Below, in pieces: positions 20,136-30,662 of a stretch of DNA of 64,000 nucleotides. The translations under genes were made by a program, and so were the position numbers. The notes below the pieces were generated by a model. The model had not been told where the DNA came from, did not search any database, and saw only the letters and a list, made by a program, of their open reading frames with translations. The stretch is taken from assembly GCA_015065265.1 (NCBI GenBank), contig SVQQ01000005.1, positions 30,244-94,243 on the forward strand. Reading direction: 5' to 3'. This DNA is from Oscillospiraceae bacterium (GTDB lineage Bacteria; Bacillota; Clostridia; Oscillospirales; SIG627). Position 1 is the first letter of the stretch; each line of letters starts with the position of its first letter.

Positions 20136-21062
20136 TTGAAGAACAAAATTTTGATTATAGCAGGTCCTACCGCTGTTGGAAAGACCGCTTTGTCTATTAA
20201 CCTTGCAAAAAGGCTAAATGGCGAAATAATATCTGCAGATTCTATGCAAGTGTATAAAGGCCTTGATATAGGAACAGCCAAGCCCAGCCTTTTGGAAATG
20301 CAGGGGGTTAAGCACCACATGATAGACGTTTGTGAGCCTGCTCATAAATTCAGCGTGGCGCAATACGTTAATCTTGCAACAACTTGTGTAGACGATGCTC
20401 TTTCCAGAGGAAAGTTCCCAATCATTGTTGGCGGCACCGGTCTTTACATTGATAACCTGATTTACAACAATGATTTCGGTGAAATGTCTGTAGATTACGA
20501 GATTAGAGACAAACTCACACAAAGAGCCAACAGCGAAGGAAACAGTGTCCTTTTAAGTGAACTTCAAAAGATAGATGGTGAATACGCATCAAAGTTACAC
20601 GTTAACGATAAAAAGAGAATAATACATGCACTTGAAATTTTTTATACTACGGGAAAAACTCAAACGGAATTGATTAAAGAATCAAGAACCAAACCACCCA
20701 AGTTCGATTTCTTATACGTTGTTCTTGATTTTTCAAACAGAGATATTCTGTATAGCAGAATCAATACAAGGGTAGATATAATGATGGAACAAGGGCTTTT
20801 GGATGAAGCAAAAAGAATTATATCTTCGCCTTGGTATAAGGACTCTACTTGTTCACAGGCAATTGGATATAAAGAGTTTGAACCTTATTTTAATGGAGAA
20901 AAGGATTTAAGTGAATGTGTTGAACTCTTAAAGCAACACTCCAGAAATTATGCCAAGCGCCAATTGACTTGGTTTAGACACAAAGAAGAAGCTAATTTTG
21001 TTTTAACGGATAAGTCATCGTCTCCAGAATCAGATATTATAAACTTACTAAAAAACAATTAG
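20136..21062 (+). CDS. miaA: tRNA dimethylallyltransferase
   Basis: IIAGPTAVGKTALSINLA, ISADSMQVYKGLDIGTAK; TTG start directly after queA stop. Confidence 0.97.
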   Translation: MKNKILIIAGPTAVGKTALSINLAKRLNGEIISADSMQVYKGLDIGTAKPSLLEMQGVKHHMIDVCEPAHKFSVAQYVNLATTCVDDALSRGKFPIIVGGTGLYIDNLIYNNDFGEMSVDYEIRDKLTQRANSEGNSVLLSELQKIDGEYASKLHVNDKKRIIHALEIFYTTGKTQTELIKESRTKPPKFDFLYVVLDFSNRDILYSRINTRVDIMMEQGLLDEAKRIISSPWYKDSTCSQAIGYKEFEPYFNGEKDLSECVELLKQHSRNYAKRQLTWFRHKEEANFVLTDKSSSPESDIINLLKNN

Positions 21063-21070
21063 GAGCACTA

Positions 21071-22315
21071 ATGATTAAAAAGATAATTCGTAATATTGCT
21101 ATTTTTGTCTTTGCGTTGTTTTTTGTGGTGTATTTTTATATACAGGCAAAAAACGTCTTTATTGATACCCTTGAAACTGAATACGCAACAAAAGTAACAA
21201 TATCTGATACAGTAAAATTGAATTGTCACGTTTTAAGAGACGAAACTCTTGTCAACTCTTCCAACACGGGTACATACAACTATGTAGTTTCCGAAGGGGA
21301 AAAACTTGGCAAAGGTCAGGTTATAACAAACGTATATTCAACTGATTCCGAATATCGAATTCAGGAGCAGATTCAAGAACTTAATTCGAAAATTGATATC
21401 CTTGAAAACAGTTCCGTAGAACACGTTTACTATACTATGGATATTTCCAAGGTTGATTCTGATATATCTAAAATGATTTTAGAATACAGAAACGAAATTG
21501 CAACGGGCGACCTTTACGTCGCTATTCAAAAAAAGAACGAACTTCTTACAATGCTTAATAAAAGACATCTTGGAGTAAACGCACTATCGGGCTTTGAAAA
21601 CATTATCGAAAAGTATAAAGAAGAGAAAGAAACTCTTATGAATCGTGTTAGCGGAAAAGGAGATACAATTGTTTCGCCGACTGCAGGATATTTTTTTTCT
21701 GACGTAGATGGATATGAAAACATACTTACACCAAATATTTTAAAAGACGCAACGGTTGATGCTATAATTTCTGCAATCGAAAGAAAACCTGAAAAGGTTG
21801 CCTCGTCTGTTGTGGGAAAGATAGTTTCTGCTTTTGACTGGTACACGATTTGTATAGTAGACAAGGAAGAAGCGATGAAGTATACAACGGGTAAATACTA
21901 TAAATTGACCTATCCATACTCTGTCGGCACAACCATAAACTCTGAATTGGCAAACAAAATTGTTCAACCTGACCACGATAAATCGATTTTGGTCTTTAAA
22001 ACTGATTGCAATTACGACTCCTTTAATTTTATGAGAAATCAGGTAATAGAAGTTTCAAGAGCTTCATACACAGGATTGAAAATCAAAAAAGAGGCTTTAC
22101 GTATTCTTGACGGGGAAGAGGGAGTGTACATTCTTGAAGGAAACACCGTTGTGTTCAAAAGGGCAGAAAAGGTTTACGAGAATGACGGATACTATATCAT
22201 AAGTATCAGTGACCCTCTTAAAGACGAGGAAAACGTTACAACGCCTTATTTGGAGATGTACGATGCTGTAATAAACAACGGAAAAGATTTATATAACGGA
22301 AAGATAATCGGTTAA
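21071..22315 (+). CDS. HlyD-like / membrane-fusion-type secreted protein in division-gene cluster
   Basis: N-terminal TM, lipoyl-like GTYNYVVSEGEKLGKGQVI, C-terminal barrel-like segment; gene neighbourhood. Confidence 0.65.
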   Translation: MIKKIIRNIAIFVFALFFVVYFYIQAKNVFIDTLETEYATKVTISDTVKLNCHVLRDETLVNSSNTGTYNYVVSEGEKLGKGQVITNVYSTDSEYRIQEQIQELNSKIDILENSSVEHVYYTMDISKVDSDISKMILEYRNEIATGDLYVAIQKKNELLTMLNKRHLGVNALSGFENIIEKYKEEKETLMNRVSGKGDTIVSPTAGYFFSDVDGYENILTPNILKDATVDAIISAIERKPEKVASSVVGKIVSAFDWYTICIVDKEEAMKYTTGKYYKLTYPYSVGTTINSELANKIVQPDHDKSILVFKTDCNYDSFNFMRNQVIEVSRASYTGLKIKKEALRILDGEEGVYILEGNTVVFKRAEKVYENDGYYIISISDPLKDEENVTTPYLEMYDAVINNGKDLYNGKIIG

Positions 22316-22319
22316 TGAA

Positions 22320-23030
22320 ATGGTAAAAGAATATTTGACAATTAAAGAAAACCTTGATATAATTAAAGAGCGAATAAACGAGTCTTGTAAGAAGTCGAAA
22401 AGAGAAGATAAGGTAATTCTTCTTGGCGCAACAAAAATGAACAGCGCCGATAAAATTAACTATGCAATCGGGGAAGGACTTGAATATATCGGTGAAAATA
22501 AAGTTCAAGAACTTCTCGAAAAATATGACCAAATTGATAAGGATAGAGTCACTATACATTTTATAGGACATTTACAGTCCAACAAGGTTAAGTATATTAT
22601 AGATAAAGTGGATATGATTCAGTCGCTTGATTCTATCTCTCTTGCAAAAGAAATTGACAAGCAGGCAAAGAAGCATGGCTTGGTGATGAAAGTCCTTGTT
22701 GAAATCAATGCAGGAATGGAAGAGAGCAAAAGTGGTGTAGCGCCCGAAGAGGTGGAGAATTTCGTTAAAGAAGTTTCATGCTTTGAAAATATACAAGTTA
22801 TGGGACTTATGGCTATTCCGCCTATTATGACAAGTGAAGAAGAGCAAAGAAAAATTTTTAAAGAAATATATAAAATTTTTGTTGACATCTCATCAAAAAG
22901 CATTCATAATATTGATATGAGATATTTGTCTCTCGGAATGAGTGATGATTATCCCATTGCCGTAGAGGAAGGTGCTAACATCGTAAGAGTTGGAAGTGCA
23001 CTTTTCGGCACAAGAAATCACAAAAAATAA
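22320..23030 (+). CDS. YggS family PLP homeostasis protein
   Basis: LLGATKMNSADKINYAI, IGENKVQELLEKY, HFIGHLQSNKVKYI, LSLGMSDDYPIAVEEGANIVRVGSALFG. Confidence 0.96.
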   Translation: MVKEYLTIKENLDIIKERINESCKKSKREDKVILLGATKMNSADKINYAIGEGLEYIGENKVQELLEKYDQIDKDRVTIHFIGHLQSNKVKYIIDKVDMIQSLDSISLAKEIDKQAKKHGLVMKVLVEINAGMEESKSGVAPEEVENFVKEVSCFENIQVMGLMAIPPIMTSEEEQRKIFKEIYKIFVDISSKSIHNIDMRYLSLGMSDDYPIAVEEGANIVRVGSALFGTRNHKK

Positions 23031-23056
23031 AACGATATATAAAACGGAGGATTACA

Positions 23057-23485
23057 ATGAATATTAAGGAAAAGATTGAAAAGATTTTTTATGGTAGCGA
23101 CAATCAGGATTATGTAGGAGACATCGAAGAAAACGACGATGATTTCTATGGTGCTGAAAACGTTACAGAAACACCAGACAGACCTGCAAGACCTTCTAAC
23201 GTAAGTGTTTCTACCGGAGCTTCAATAGAAATGAAAGTTGTTAAGCCTGACAGCATCGAAGCAGTCACACAGATTGCTAATCAACTTCTTGACAGAAAGA
23301 CTATACTTCTTAACCTTGAAGACACTAATAAGGAAACCGCAAGAAGACTTATCGACTTCTTGAACGGCGTTGCGTATGCAATCAGCGGTAATCTTAAAAA
23401 GGTTGCTAACTGTACATACGTTATTACTCCCAGCAACGTTGACGTTTCAGGAGATCAGCTCAAAGAAACACGCGATTTTGAATAA
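23057..23485 (+). CDS. sepF: cell division protein SepF
   Basis: KPDSIEAVTQIANQLLDRKTILLNLEDTNKETARRLIDFLNGVAYAISG. Confidence 0.95.
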   Translation: MNIKEKIEKIFYGSDNQDYVGDIEENDDDFYGAENVTETPDRPARPSNVSVSTGASIEMKVVKPDSIEAVTQIANQLLDRKTILLNLEDTNKETARRLIDFLNGVAYAISGNLKKVANCTYVITPSNVDVSGDQLKETRDFE

Positions 23486-23510
23486 TTGAAAATACGAAGG
23501 AAACTATACT

Positions 23511-23801
23511 GTGTACTATTTACTTTATGTTCTTTGCAACGTAGTTATACTGTTTGTTTTTCTTCTGCAAATTTTAATATTTATGAAAACAATTCTGTTA
23601 AGCGTTCCACTTATTAAGTGCGAAACGTTTAACAGGATTTGTTATGCCATATTCAAAGTTTTTATTTTTCCTTTTGAAAAAATCGTGAAGAAAATAGGAA
23701 AATTAAGTAGTTTTACGTATGGCCAAACTATACTGTTAAATTTTTTCTTGTTTGCTTGTGTAGTTTTTTTAGACGTAATTGTTGGTTTTGTATATTATTG
23801 A
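23511..23801 (+). CDS. YggT-family-like membrane protein
   Basis: Small two-TM protein between sepF and divIVA; position matches ylmG. Confidence 0.65.
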   Translation: MYYLLYVLCNVVILFVFLLQILIFMKTILLSVPLIKCETFNRICYAIFKVFIFPFEKIVKKIGKLSSFTYGQTILLNFFLFACVVFLDVIVGFVYY

Positions 23802-23824
23802 ATTATGAAATGAAAGGGATTGCA

Positions 23825-24373
23825 ATGATAGCACCTCACGAATTAAAAAACAAATCATTCAATAAGGCCGTTAGAGGCTATAATTGCTCTGAAGTTGACG
23901 AGTATATTGAGTTTTTGATTGATAAATATACAGAAGTTTACAGAAGAAACTCAGAACTTGAAAAAGACCTTCGTATGACAAAATTCAAATACAGTGAATT
24001 ACACAACGACGAAGATTCAATAAGAGCGGTAATTGTAAAGGCACAGAAACTTGGCGAAAATATAAAAAAACAGGCTCTTGACGAAGCTCAAAAAATAATA
24101 GACGACGCTAAGGATAAGTGTACAGACAAAATTAACGAAGCCGAAAGCAAAGTTGCTGAAAGCCAGAGAGAAATACAAAAAATCAGAGTTCTTTCCGAAG
24201 AATTCAGAAACAGTTTGTATAATCAATACCTTGAACATATAAAGATGCTCAAGGGTATAGATTTTTCTTTCCCGTTGCCTTCTGAAAACGATATCAGAAC
24301 AGAAGTTTTGAGCGATATTGACTCGCAGTCAAAAGAAGCAAAAGACAAAATCGCAAATCCTGAAATTGATTGA
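23825..24373 (+). CDS. DivIVA domain protein
   Basis: MIAPHELKNKSFNKAVRGYNCSEVDEYIEFLIDKY plus coiled coil; ATG at 23825. Confidence 0.93.
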   Translation: MIAPHELKNKSFNKAVRGYNCSEVDEYIEFLIDKYTEVYRRNSELEKDLRMTKFKYSELHNDEDSIRAVIVKAQKLGENIKKQALDEAQKIIDDAKDKCTDKINEAESKVAESQREIQKIRVLSEEFRNSLYNQYLEHIKMLKGIDFSFPLPSENDIRTEVLSDIDSQSKEAKDKIANPEID

Positions 24374-24384
24374 GAAGGAAATAT

Positions 24385-24870
24385 ATGTTTGTTTTTTCTT
24401 TAACGGTTTTTGTAATTTTTCTTGATATTTTATCTAAATACTTGACAGTTCAGTTGCTACTTCCTCTCGAAAGAGAAATTGTTGTAATCCCTTACTTGTT
24501 GAATTTTGCATACGTTGAAAACAGGGGAGCGGCCTTTGGAATGCTACAAGACAAAAGATGGATATTTATGACCCTATCGATAGTTCTTTTGGTTTTTTTA
24601 GTTTTTTTTGTCAAGTATTCAAAAATTAAACACCCTCTCTTTCTTATTTCTTGCTCAATGATTATGGGTGGCGGAATAGGAAATATGATTGACCGAGTGT
24701 TTGTCGGGTACGTTGTTGACTTTATAAAGGTTACTTTTATTGATTTTCCCGTATTCAACGTGGCTGATTCGGCGGTTGTTGTCGGTACGATATTATTGGC
24801 TGTTTATTTTGTTATATATGACTTTTATCCTTCGATAAAGAAAACGGACGGTAAAAAGATTGATGGTTGA
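24385..24870 (+). CDS. lspA: signal peptidase II
   Basis: YVENRGAAFGML, GGGIGNMIDR, VVDFI, FNVADSAVVVG. Confidence 0.96.
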   Translation: MFVFSLTVFVIFLDILSKYLTVQLLLPLEREIVVIPYLLNFAYVENRGAAFGMLQDKRWIFMTLSIVLLVFLVFFVKYSKIKHPLFLISCSMIMGGGIGNMIDRVFVGYVVDFIKVTFIDFPVFNVADSAVVVGTILLAVYFVIYDFYPSIKKTDGKKIDG

Positions 24871-25795
24871 AGAAAACGATAACATAGAGACCGTACTTTG
24901 TGAAGTTGGTGGAGATAGACTTGATGTCTTTGTTTCAAACGAGTTTTCCGTTTCGCGCTCTCGTGCATCAACACTCATAAACGATACTCTTGTAAGTGTA
25001 AACGGTCAGGTGAAAAAGAAAAATTATATCGTTCAGGACGGAGACTTTGTTGAAGTGTCGATGCCTGATATCATTGAATACGACGTACAGGCAGAAAACC
25101 TTAAAATTGATATAGTATACGAGGACAACGACCTTTTAGTCGTAAACAAACCGCAGAATATGGTTGTTCATCCATCTCCGGGACACAATTCAGGTACTCT
25201 TGTAAATGCACTTATGTATCACGTGAAGTTCCTTTCTTCCGTAAACGGAGTTTCAAGACCGGGCATACTTCACAGAATTGACAAAGACACAAGTGGTTTG
25301 TTACTGGTAGCAAAAAACGATAAATCGCATTTATTCCTCTCCGAGCAGATAAAAAACCATACTTTAGATAGATTTTACGAAGCCGTTGTTCACGGAACTC
25401 CCAAGGAAGAAAAAGGCTTTGTTAATTTTTCTATAGGAAGAGATAAAAAAGACAGAAAAAAGATGGCAGCATATCCTGCCGACAGTACACAAGCGGGAAT
25501 AAGAAACGCTTGTACTCATTATGAGGTTTTAGACTCTTTCAAGAATTTTTCACATATAAGACTTAAGTTGGAAACAGGACGGACTCATCAGATAAGAGTT
25601 CATATGAAAGCAATAGGTCATCCTGTAGTAGGAGATCCGCTATATTCTTCTCCTAAGCTTGAATCTTTCGGACTCCAAGGACAATGTCTTCATGCAAGAG
25701 CCATTGGATTTATTCACCCGACAACTGGTGAACATATGTATTTTGAAAGTGAATTACCTGATTATTTTGTTAAAGTTTTAAAGAAATTAAAATAA
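24863..25795 (+). CDS. RluA/RluD-family pseudouridine synthase
   Basis: S4 domain then VVNKPQNMVVHPSPGHNSGTLVNAL, GILHRIDKDTSGLLLVAK. Confidence 0.95.
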   Translation: MVEENDNIETVLCEVGGDRLDVFVSNEFSVSRSRASTLINDTLVSVNGQVKKKNYIVQDGDFVEVSMPDIIEYDVQAENLKIDIVYEDNDLLVVNKPQNMVVHPSPGHNSGTLVNALMYHVKFLSSVNGVSRPGILHRIDKDTSGLLLVAKNDKSHLFLSEQIKNHTLDRFYEAVVHGTPKEEKGFVNFSIGRDKKDRKKMAAYPADSTQAGIRNACTHYEVLDSFKNFSHIRLKLETGRTHQIRVHMKAIGHPVVGDPLYSSPKLESFGLQGQCLHARAIGFIHPTTGEHMYFESELPDYFVKVLKKLK

Positions 25796-25824
25796 AAGCG
25801 GTAAAAAATCCAGGAGGAAAAATT

Positions 25825-26652
25825 ATGAACCAAGTTAAAAAAGAACAGTTGCGCGTCACTGCTGCAAAAATCAGATTAGGTGCGCTTGAGTGCGTTTACA
25901 ATGCTAATTCAGGCCATCCGGGAGGCTCGTTGTCAATTGCTGACGTTTTGGCATACTTGTATTTTGACAAAATGAATATTGACCCCGATAATCCCAAGGA
26001 TGATAATAGAGACCGTTTTGTTCTTTCCAAAGGTCATACGTCTCCTGCGTTATATTCTGCACTTGCGCTCAGAGGGTTCTTCTCAACAGAGCTTCTTAAA
26101 ACCTTCAGAAGAGAAGGAAGCATTCTTCAAGGACATCCTGATATGAAGAACGTACCCGGTGTTGATATATCTACAGGTTCTCTTGGACTTGGTATTTCTA
26201 CCGCTTGCGGTATGGCTTTGTCCGGAAAGGTTTCCAAAAAAGATTACAGAGTTTATGCCGTTATGGGCGACGGTGAACTCGAAGAAGGTCAGGTATGGGA
26301 AGCTGCAATGTTTGCGGGTCACTATAAACTTGACAACTTGACCGCTTTTGTTGATTTTAACGGACTTCAGATTGATGGAAAAATAACCGAGGTTATGAAT
26401 CCCACCCCTATCGACGAGAAGTTCAAAGCGTTCGGATGGAATGCCCTTGTAATAGACGGACACAATTTTGACGAAATAGAAAAAGCAGTTGCCGAGGCAG
26501 AGTCTTATAAAGGTAAACCTACTGTTATTATTTGTAAAACTGTAAAAGGCAAAGGTGTTTCATTTATGGAGGATCGCGCAGAATGGCACGGTTCTGCTCC
26601 CAATAAAGAGCAATATGAAACTGCTGTTGCGGAAATTTCAGCGACGATATAA
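25825..26652 (+). CDS. transketolase, N-terminal subunit
   Basis: CVYNANSGHPGGSLSIADVLAYLYF, VMGDGELEEGQVWEA. Confidence 0.96.
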   Translation: MNQVKKEQLRVTAAKIRLGALECVYNANSGHPGGSLSIADVLAYLYFDKMNIDPDNPKDDNRDRFVLSKGHTSPALYSALALRGFFSTELLKTFRREGSILQGHPDMKNVPGVDISTGSLGLGISTACGMALSGKVSKKDYRVYAVMGDGELEEGQVWEAAMFAGHYKLDNLTAFVDFNGLQIDGKITEVMNPTPIDEKFKAFGWNALVIDGHNFDEIEKAVAEAESYKGKPTVIICKTVKGKGVSFMEDRAEWHGSAPNKEQYETAVAEISATI

Positions 26653-26668
26653 TCAGGAGGACGAAATA

Positions 26669-27625
26669 ATGAAATACGAAATCGGTTCAAAAATTGCTAC
26701 ACGTGAAGCGTATGGTAACGCTCTTGCTGAATTTGGCGCTACATATGATATTATAGTTTTTGATGCAGACCTTGCGGCATCTACAAAAACAGGTACTTTT
26801 AAGAAGGTGTTCCCCGACAGATTTTTTGATTGTGGTATCGCTGAAGGAAATATGATGGCTGTTGCCGCAGGCGCTGCAACAACAGGCAAGATTCCTTTTG
26901 CAAGTAGCTTCGCTATGTTCGCTGCAGGCAGAGCATATGAGCAGATACGCAACTCAATCGGATATCCTCATCTCAACGTTAAGATTGGCGCAACACACGC
27001 CGGTATTACGGTTGGAGAGGACGGTGCAACTCACCAGTGCAACGAAGATATCGCCCTCATGAGAACCATTCCAGGTATGGTTATTATTAACCCTGCCGAT
27101 GCAGTTGAGGCGAGAGCCGCAGTTCTTGCAGCTATTAAACATGACGGCCCTGTATATTTGAGATTTGGACGTCTTGCAGTACCTGTAATTAACGATCAAG
27201 ATACGTACGAGTTAGAAATCGGAAAAGGTCAACTTCTTAAAGACGGAAAAGACGTAACAATTGTTGCAACGGGTCTTATGGTAAATGAAGCAAATCAGGC
27301 AGAAAAAATCCTTGCCGAAGAAGGAATAGATGCAAGAATTGTAAATATACATACTATAAAGCCTATTGATAAAGATATAATTGTCGAATCTGCCAAGAAA
27401 ACAGGTGCTATTGTTACCGCTGAAGAGCACAGTGTTATAGGTGGCCTTGGAAGTGCTGTGTGCGACGTTGTTTGTGAATCAGGTGTGGCTGTACCTGTGG
27501 TAAAGGTCGGAGTGTGTGACACCTTTGGTGTTTCAGGAAAAGCTCAGGATTTGATGCATACCTTTGGCATAGATGCACAAACTATTGTAAAGAAAGCAAA
27601 AGAAGCAATTTCGTTAAAAAGATAA
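26669..27625 (+). CDS. transketolase, C-terminal subunit
   Basis: Pyr/C-terminal domain; ATG at 26669 preceded by AGGAGG. Confidence 0.96.
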   Translation: MKYEIGSKIATREAYGNALAEFGATYDIIVFDADLAASTKTGTFKKVFPDRFFDCGIAEGNMMAVAAGAATTGKIPFASSFAMFAAGRAYEQIRNSIGYPHLNVKIGATHAGITVGEDGATHQCNEDIALMRTIPGMVIINPADAVEARAAVLAAIKHDGPVYLRFGRLAVPVINDQDTYELEIGKGQLLKDGKDVTIVATGLMVNEANQAEKILAEEGIDARIVNIHTIKPIDKDIIVESAKKTGAIVTAEEHSVIGGLGSAVCDVVCESGVAVPVVKVGVCDTFGVSGKAQDLMHTFGIDAQTIVKKAKEAISLKR

Positions 27626-27629
27626 ATTT

Positions 27630-27661
27630 GTAAAAAGGGGCGGAAACGCCCCTTTGTTTTT
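27630..27661 (+). terminator. intrinsic terminator
   Basis: AAAAAGGGGCG-GAAA-CGCCCCTTTGTTTTT. Confidence 0.85.
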
Positions 27662-27671
27662 AGGAGTATTT

Positions 27672-28577
27672 ATGGTATTTTTGGAGATGATTGAAAATCT
27701 TCGCACCCCTTTTTTTGATAACCTTTTTTTGTTAATCACGCGTGTTGGTGAGGAATATGTCTTTTTATTGATTGGACTTATGTTTATTTGGTGTATAGAC
27801 AAGTCTTGCGGATTCTGTATTTTAATTTCAGGGCTTTTAGGTCAGGTTGTTAATCAGTTTTTAAAAATATCATTTAAAGTTGAACGCCCGTGGATTAAAA
27901 ATCCTAACTTTACCCCTGTAAAATCCGCTATTCCTGCCGCTACGGGATATTCTTTTCCCAGTGGACACACACAGGTTGCCACAACGACTTTCGGCACGAT
28001 AGCATATAGATACAAAAACAAAAAAAGCATAATGCTTCTCGCTATAACTCTTGTGTTTTTGGTGGGGGGCTCAAGAATGTATTTAGGAGTTCACTATCCT
28101 TTGGACGTTTTGTTTTCTTGGTTGTTCGGATATTTTTTAACGGTGTTTGTGACAAATCTTTACAACAAGGAAAAATATGTTTTACTGAAAACGTTTTCGT
28201 TGATTGCCTCTACATCTTTGTTTATATTTGTTTTGTTTGTTACAAAAGGGGAGTGGAGTATAGATTTTTCATATTCTACTGTATTAAATTCAGCAAAACT
28301 TTTAGGTGCTGCAATTTCAGCAATTATTTGTTGGCATTTAGACCAAAAGTATTTTGAATTTGATATATCCGGTAAACCTTTCTTTCAAATTTTAAAGTTA
28401 GTATTAGGTGCAACTCTTGTTATATTCATTAAGTCTACCTTGAAGACACTTTTTGAGTATTTGTCTCTTAACGAACTATTAGCAAATTTAATCAGATATT
28501 TTTTAATAGTTCTCTTTGCAGGTCTTTTTTGGCCCTATATATTTAATACAATAAAAAGAAAAGCATCATACAAATGA
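27672..28577 (+). CDS. PAP2-family phosphatase, membrane
   Basis: KVERPW...YSFPSGHTQ...GGSRMYLGVHYPLDV. Confidence 0.93.
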   Translation: MVFLEMIENLRTPFFDNLFLLITRVGEEYVFLLIGLMFIWCIDKSCGFCILISGLLGQVVNQFLKISFKVERPWIKNPNFTPVKSAIPAATGYSFPSGHTQVATTTFGTIAYRYKNKKSIMLLAITLVFLVGGSRMYLGVHYPLDVLFSWLFGYFLTVFVTNLYNKEKYVLLKTFSLIASTSLFIFVLFVTKGEWSIDFSYSTVLNSAKLLGAAISAIICWHLDQKYFEFDISGKPFFQILKLVLGATLVIFIKSTLKTLFEYLSLNELLANLIRYFLIVLFAGLFWPYIFNTIKRKASYK

Positions 28578-28614
28578 AGAAATTGTTAAAAAATGTACAA
28601 TATCCAAAAAATAC

Positions 28615-28642
28615 TTGAAAAATAGAAGAAATATGTTATAAT
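28615..28642 (+). promoter_or_regulatory. putative promoter of pckG
   Basis: TTGAAA-N16-TATAAT. Confidence 0.65.
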
Positions 28643-28714
28643 ATATCTTGGGTAATGTTTTGAACATTTTTATCCTTGTACAATATAATTTTAAGAAAGA
28701 TAGGTAATGTATTT

Positions 28715-30499
28715 ATGACAAACAACAAATCAGTACTTAATTGGATTGCTGAAGTCAAAGATCTTGTTACCCCTGACAATGTGGTATGGATCGACGGTAG
28801 TGAAAAGCAGATTCAAGAACTTCGTGATGAATCAGTCAGAATAGGGGAAATGGAAAAACTCAATGAAGAAAAACTCCCTGGCTGTTATCTTCACAGAACA
28901 AAAGAAAATGACGTTGCCCGTGTAGAAGCAAGAACTTTCATATGTACAACTAAAGAAGAAGACGCAGGTCCTACAAACAACTGGTGCGCTCCTGCTGAAA
29001 TGTATAAAAAACTCTACGATATTGCTCGTGGAAGCTACAAGGGACGTACAATGTATATTGTTCCTTTCTCAATGGGTCCTATCGGTTCACCTCTTGCAAA
29101 AATTGGTATTGAAATCACAGACTCTATTTACGTTGTACTTAATATGATTATTATGACACGTGTTAGCCCCAAGGTTTTTGACGTACTTGGCGACAGCAAC
29201 GATTGGGTAAGATGTTTGCACTGTAAGTGTGATATTGACCCTGAAAACAGATATATCTGTCAGTTCCCTGAAGACAATACAATCATTTCTGTTAACTCAG
29301 GATACGGTGGAAACGTACTTCTCGGTAAAAAATGCTTTGCACTCAGAATTGCTTCATACCAGGGATGGAAAGAAGGCTGGATGGCTGAACATATGCTTAT
29401 CCTTGGTCTTGAAAATCCTAAGGGCGAAGTTAAGTATATTGCAGCTGCATTCCCCTCAGCATGTGGTAAAACCAATCTGGCAATGCTTATTCCTCCCGAA
29501 TACCTCAAGAAAAAAGGATATAAGGTTTGGACAGTTGGTGACGACATCGCATGGATGAGAATAGGTGAAGACGGACGTCTTTATGCTATCAACCCCGAAA
29601 ACGGATTCTTCGGTGTTGCTCCTGGTACAAACTCTAAATCTAACTTCAATGCTCTCGAATCCACAAAGAAAAATACAATATTCACAAACGTTTGTTTGAA
29701 CCTTGACGATAACACTGTTTGGTGGGAAGGACTTAACAAGGATCTTCCTGAAAACGCTCTTGATTGGAAGGGCAACAAGTGGGATCCCAAGAAGTTTAAC
29801 AAAGCTGATAAATCAACTTGCGCAGCACATCCTAACAGTAGATTTACCGCTCCCGCAGAAAACTGTCCTTGCATTTCTGACGAATTTGACAAGGGCGCAG
29901 GCGTTCCGATTTCCGCTATTATATTCGGTGGACGTCGTGCAAAGACCGCACCCCTCGTATACCAGTCAAAGAACTGGGAAAACGGTGTATTCGTAGGTTC
30001 TGCAATGGCTTCTGAAACAACAGCCGCTGCAGCAGGTGCTGTTGGTGTTGTTAGACGTGACCCCATGGCTATGCTTCCTTTCTGTGGTTATCATATGGGC
30101 GACTACTTCCAGCATTGGCTTGATATGGGTAAGAAACTTGGCGACAAGGCTCCCAAGATATTCAACGTAAACTGGTTCAGAACGGACGACGAAGGAAACT
30201 TCGTATGGCCCGGTTTCGGTGATAATATGCGTGTTCTTAACTGGATTATCGACCGTTGCGAAGACAAGGTTGACGCTGTTGAAACTGCAATCGGATTTGT
30301 TCCTAATCCCGATGATATCGACCTTACAGACCTTAAAGATTTCTCTCGTGAAACTCTTGTTGACATTCTTAACGTTGACAAAGAAACATGGCTCAAAGAA
30401 GCAGCAGAAATCGAAGAGCATTACAAGAAATTTGGTGACAGACTTCCCGCTGAACTTAAAAAGCAGCTCGAAACACTTAAAGAAAATCTCAATAAATAA
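28715..30499 (+). CDS. pckG: phosphoenolpyruvate carboxykinase (GTP)
   Basis: FPSACGKTNLAML, MGPIGSPLAK, FGGRRAKTAPLVYQ; ATG at 28715. Confidence 0.96.
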   Translation: MTNNKSVLNWIAEVKDLVTPDNVVWIDGSEKQIQELRDESVRIGEMEKLNEEKLPGCYLHRTKENDVARVEARTFICTTKEEDAGPTNNWCAPAEMYKKLYDIARGSYKGRTMYIVPFSMGPIGSPLAKIGIEITDSIYVVLNMIIMTRVSPKVFDVLGDSNDWVRCLHCKCDIDPENRYICQFPEDNTIISVNSGYGGNVLLGKKCFALRIASYQGWKEGWMAEHMLILGLENPKGEVKYIAAAFPSACGKTNLAMLIPPEYLKKKGYKVWTVGDDIAWMRIGEDGRLYAINPENGFFGVAPGTNSKSNFNALESTKKNTIFTNVCLNLDDNTVWWEGLNKDLPENALDWKGNKWDPKKFNKADKSTCAAHPNSRFTAPAENCPCISDEFDKGAGVPISAIIFGGRRAKTAPLVYQSKNWENGVFVGSAMASETTAAAAGAVGVVRRDPMAMLPFCGYHMGDYFQHWLDMGKKLGDKAPKIFNVNWFRTDDEGNFVWPGFGDNMRVLNWIIDRCEDKVDAVETAIGFVPNPDDIDLTDLKDFSRETLVDILNVDKETWLKEAAEIEEHYKKFGDRLPAELKKQLETLKENLNK

Positions 30500-30504
30500 T
30501 TACC

Positions 30505-30536
30505 AAAGGGTGCATTGTCAAAGATGCACCCTTTAT
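30505..30536 (+). terminator. intrinsic terminator
   Basis: AAAGGGTGCAT-tgtcaaag-ATGCACCCTTT. Confidence 0.7.
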
Positions 30537-30595
30537 GCATATACTATTCAATAGTATTTAACCGAATTTATAATGATTTTTATGCACTTTTTGAC

Positions 30596-30624
30596 TTGAC
30601 AAATTTCGATTATGAGTATATACT
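30596..30624 (+). promoter_or_regulatory. putative promoter of serC-serA
   Basis: TTGACA-N17-TATACT. Confidence 0.7.
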
Positions 30625-30662
30625 AAATTTAATTAAATTTAAGTTTTGGAGGATAAATTTTT

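Noticed and set aside
29581-30421. Long minus-strand ORFs (161 and 151 aa) inside pckG
   Set aside because: Antisense shadow ORFs of a well-supported coding gene; no recognisable domains or SD
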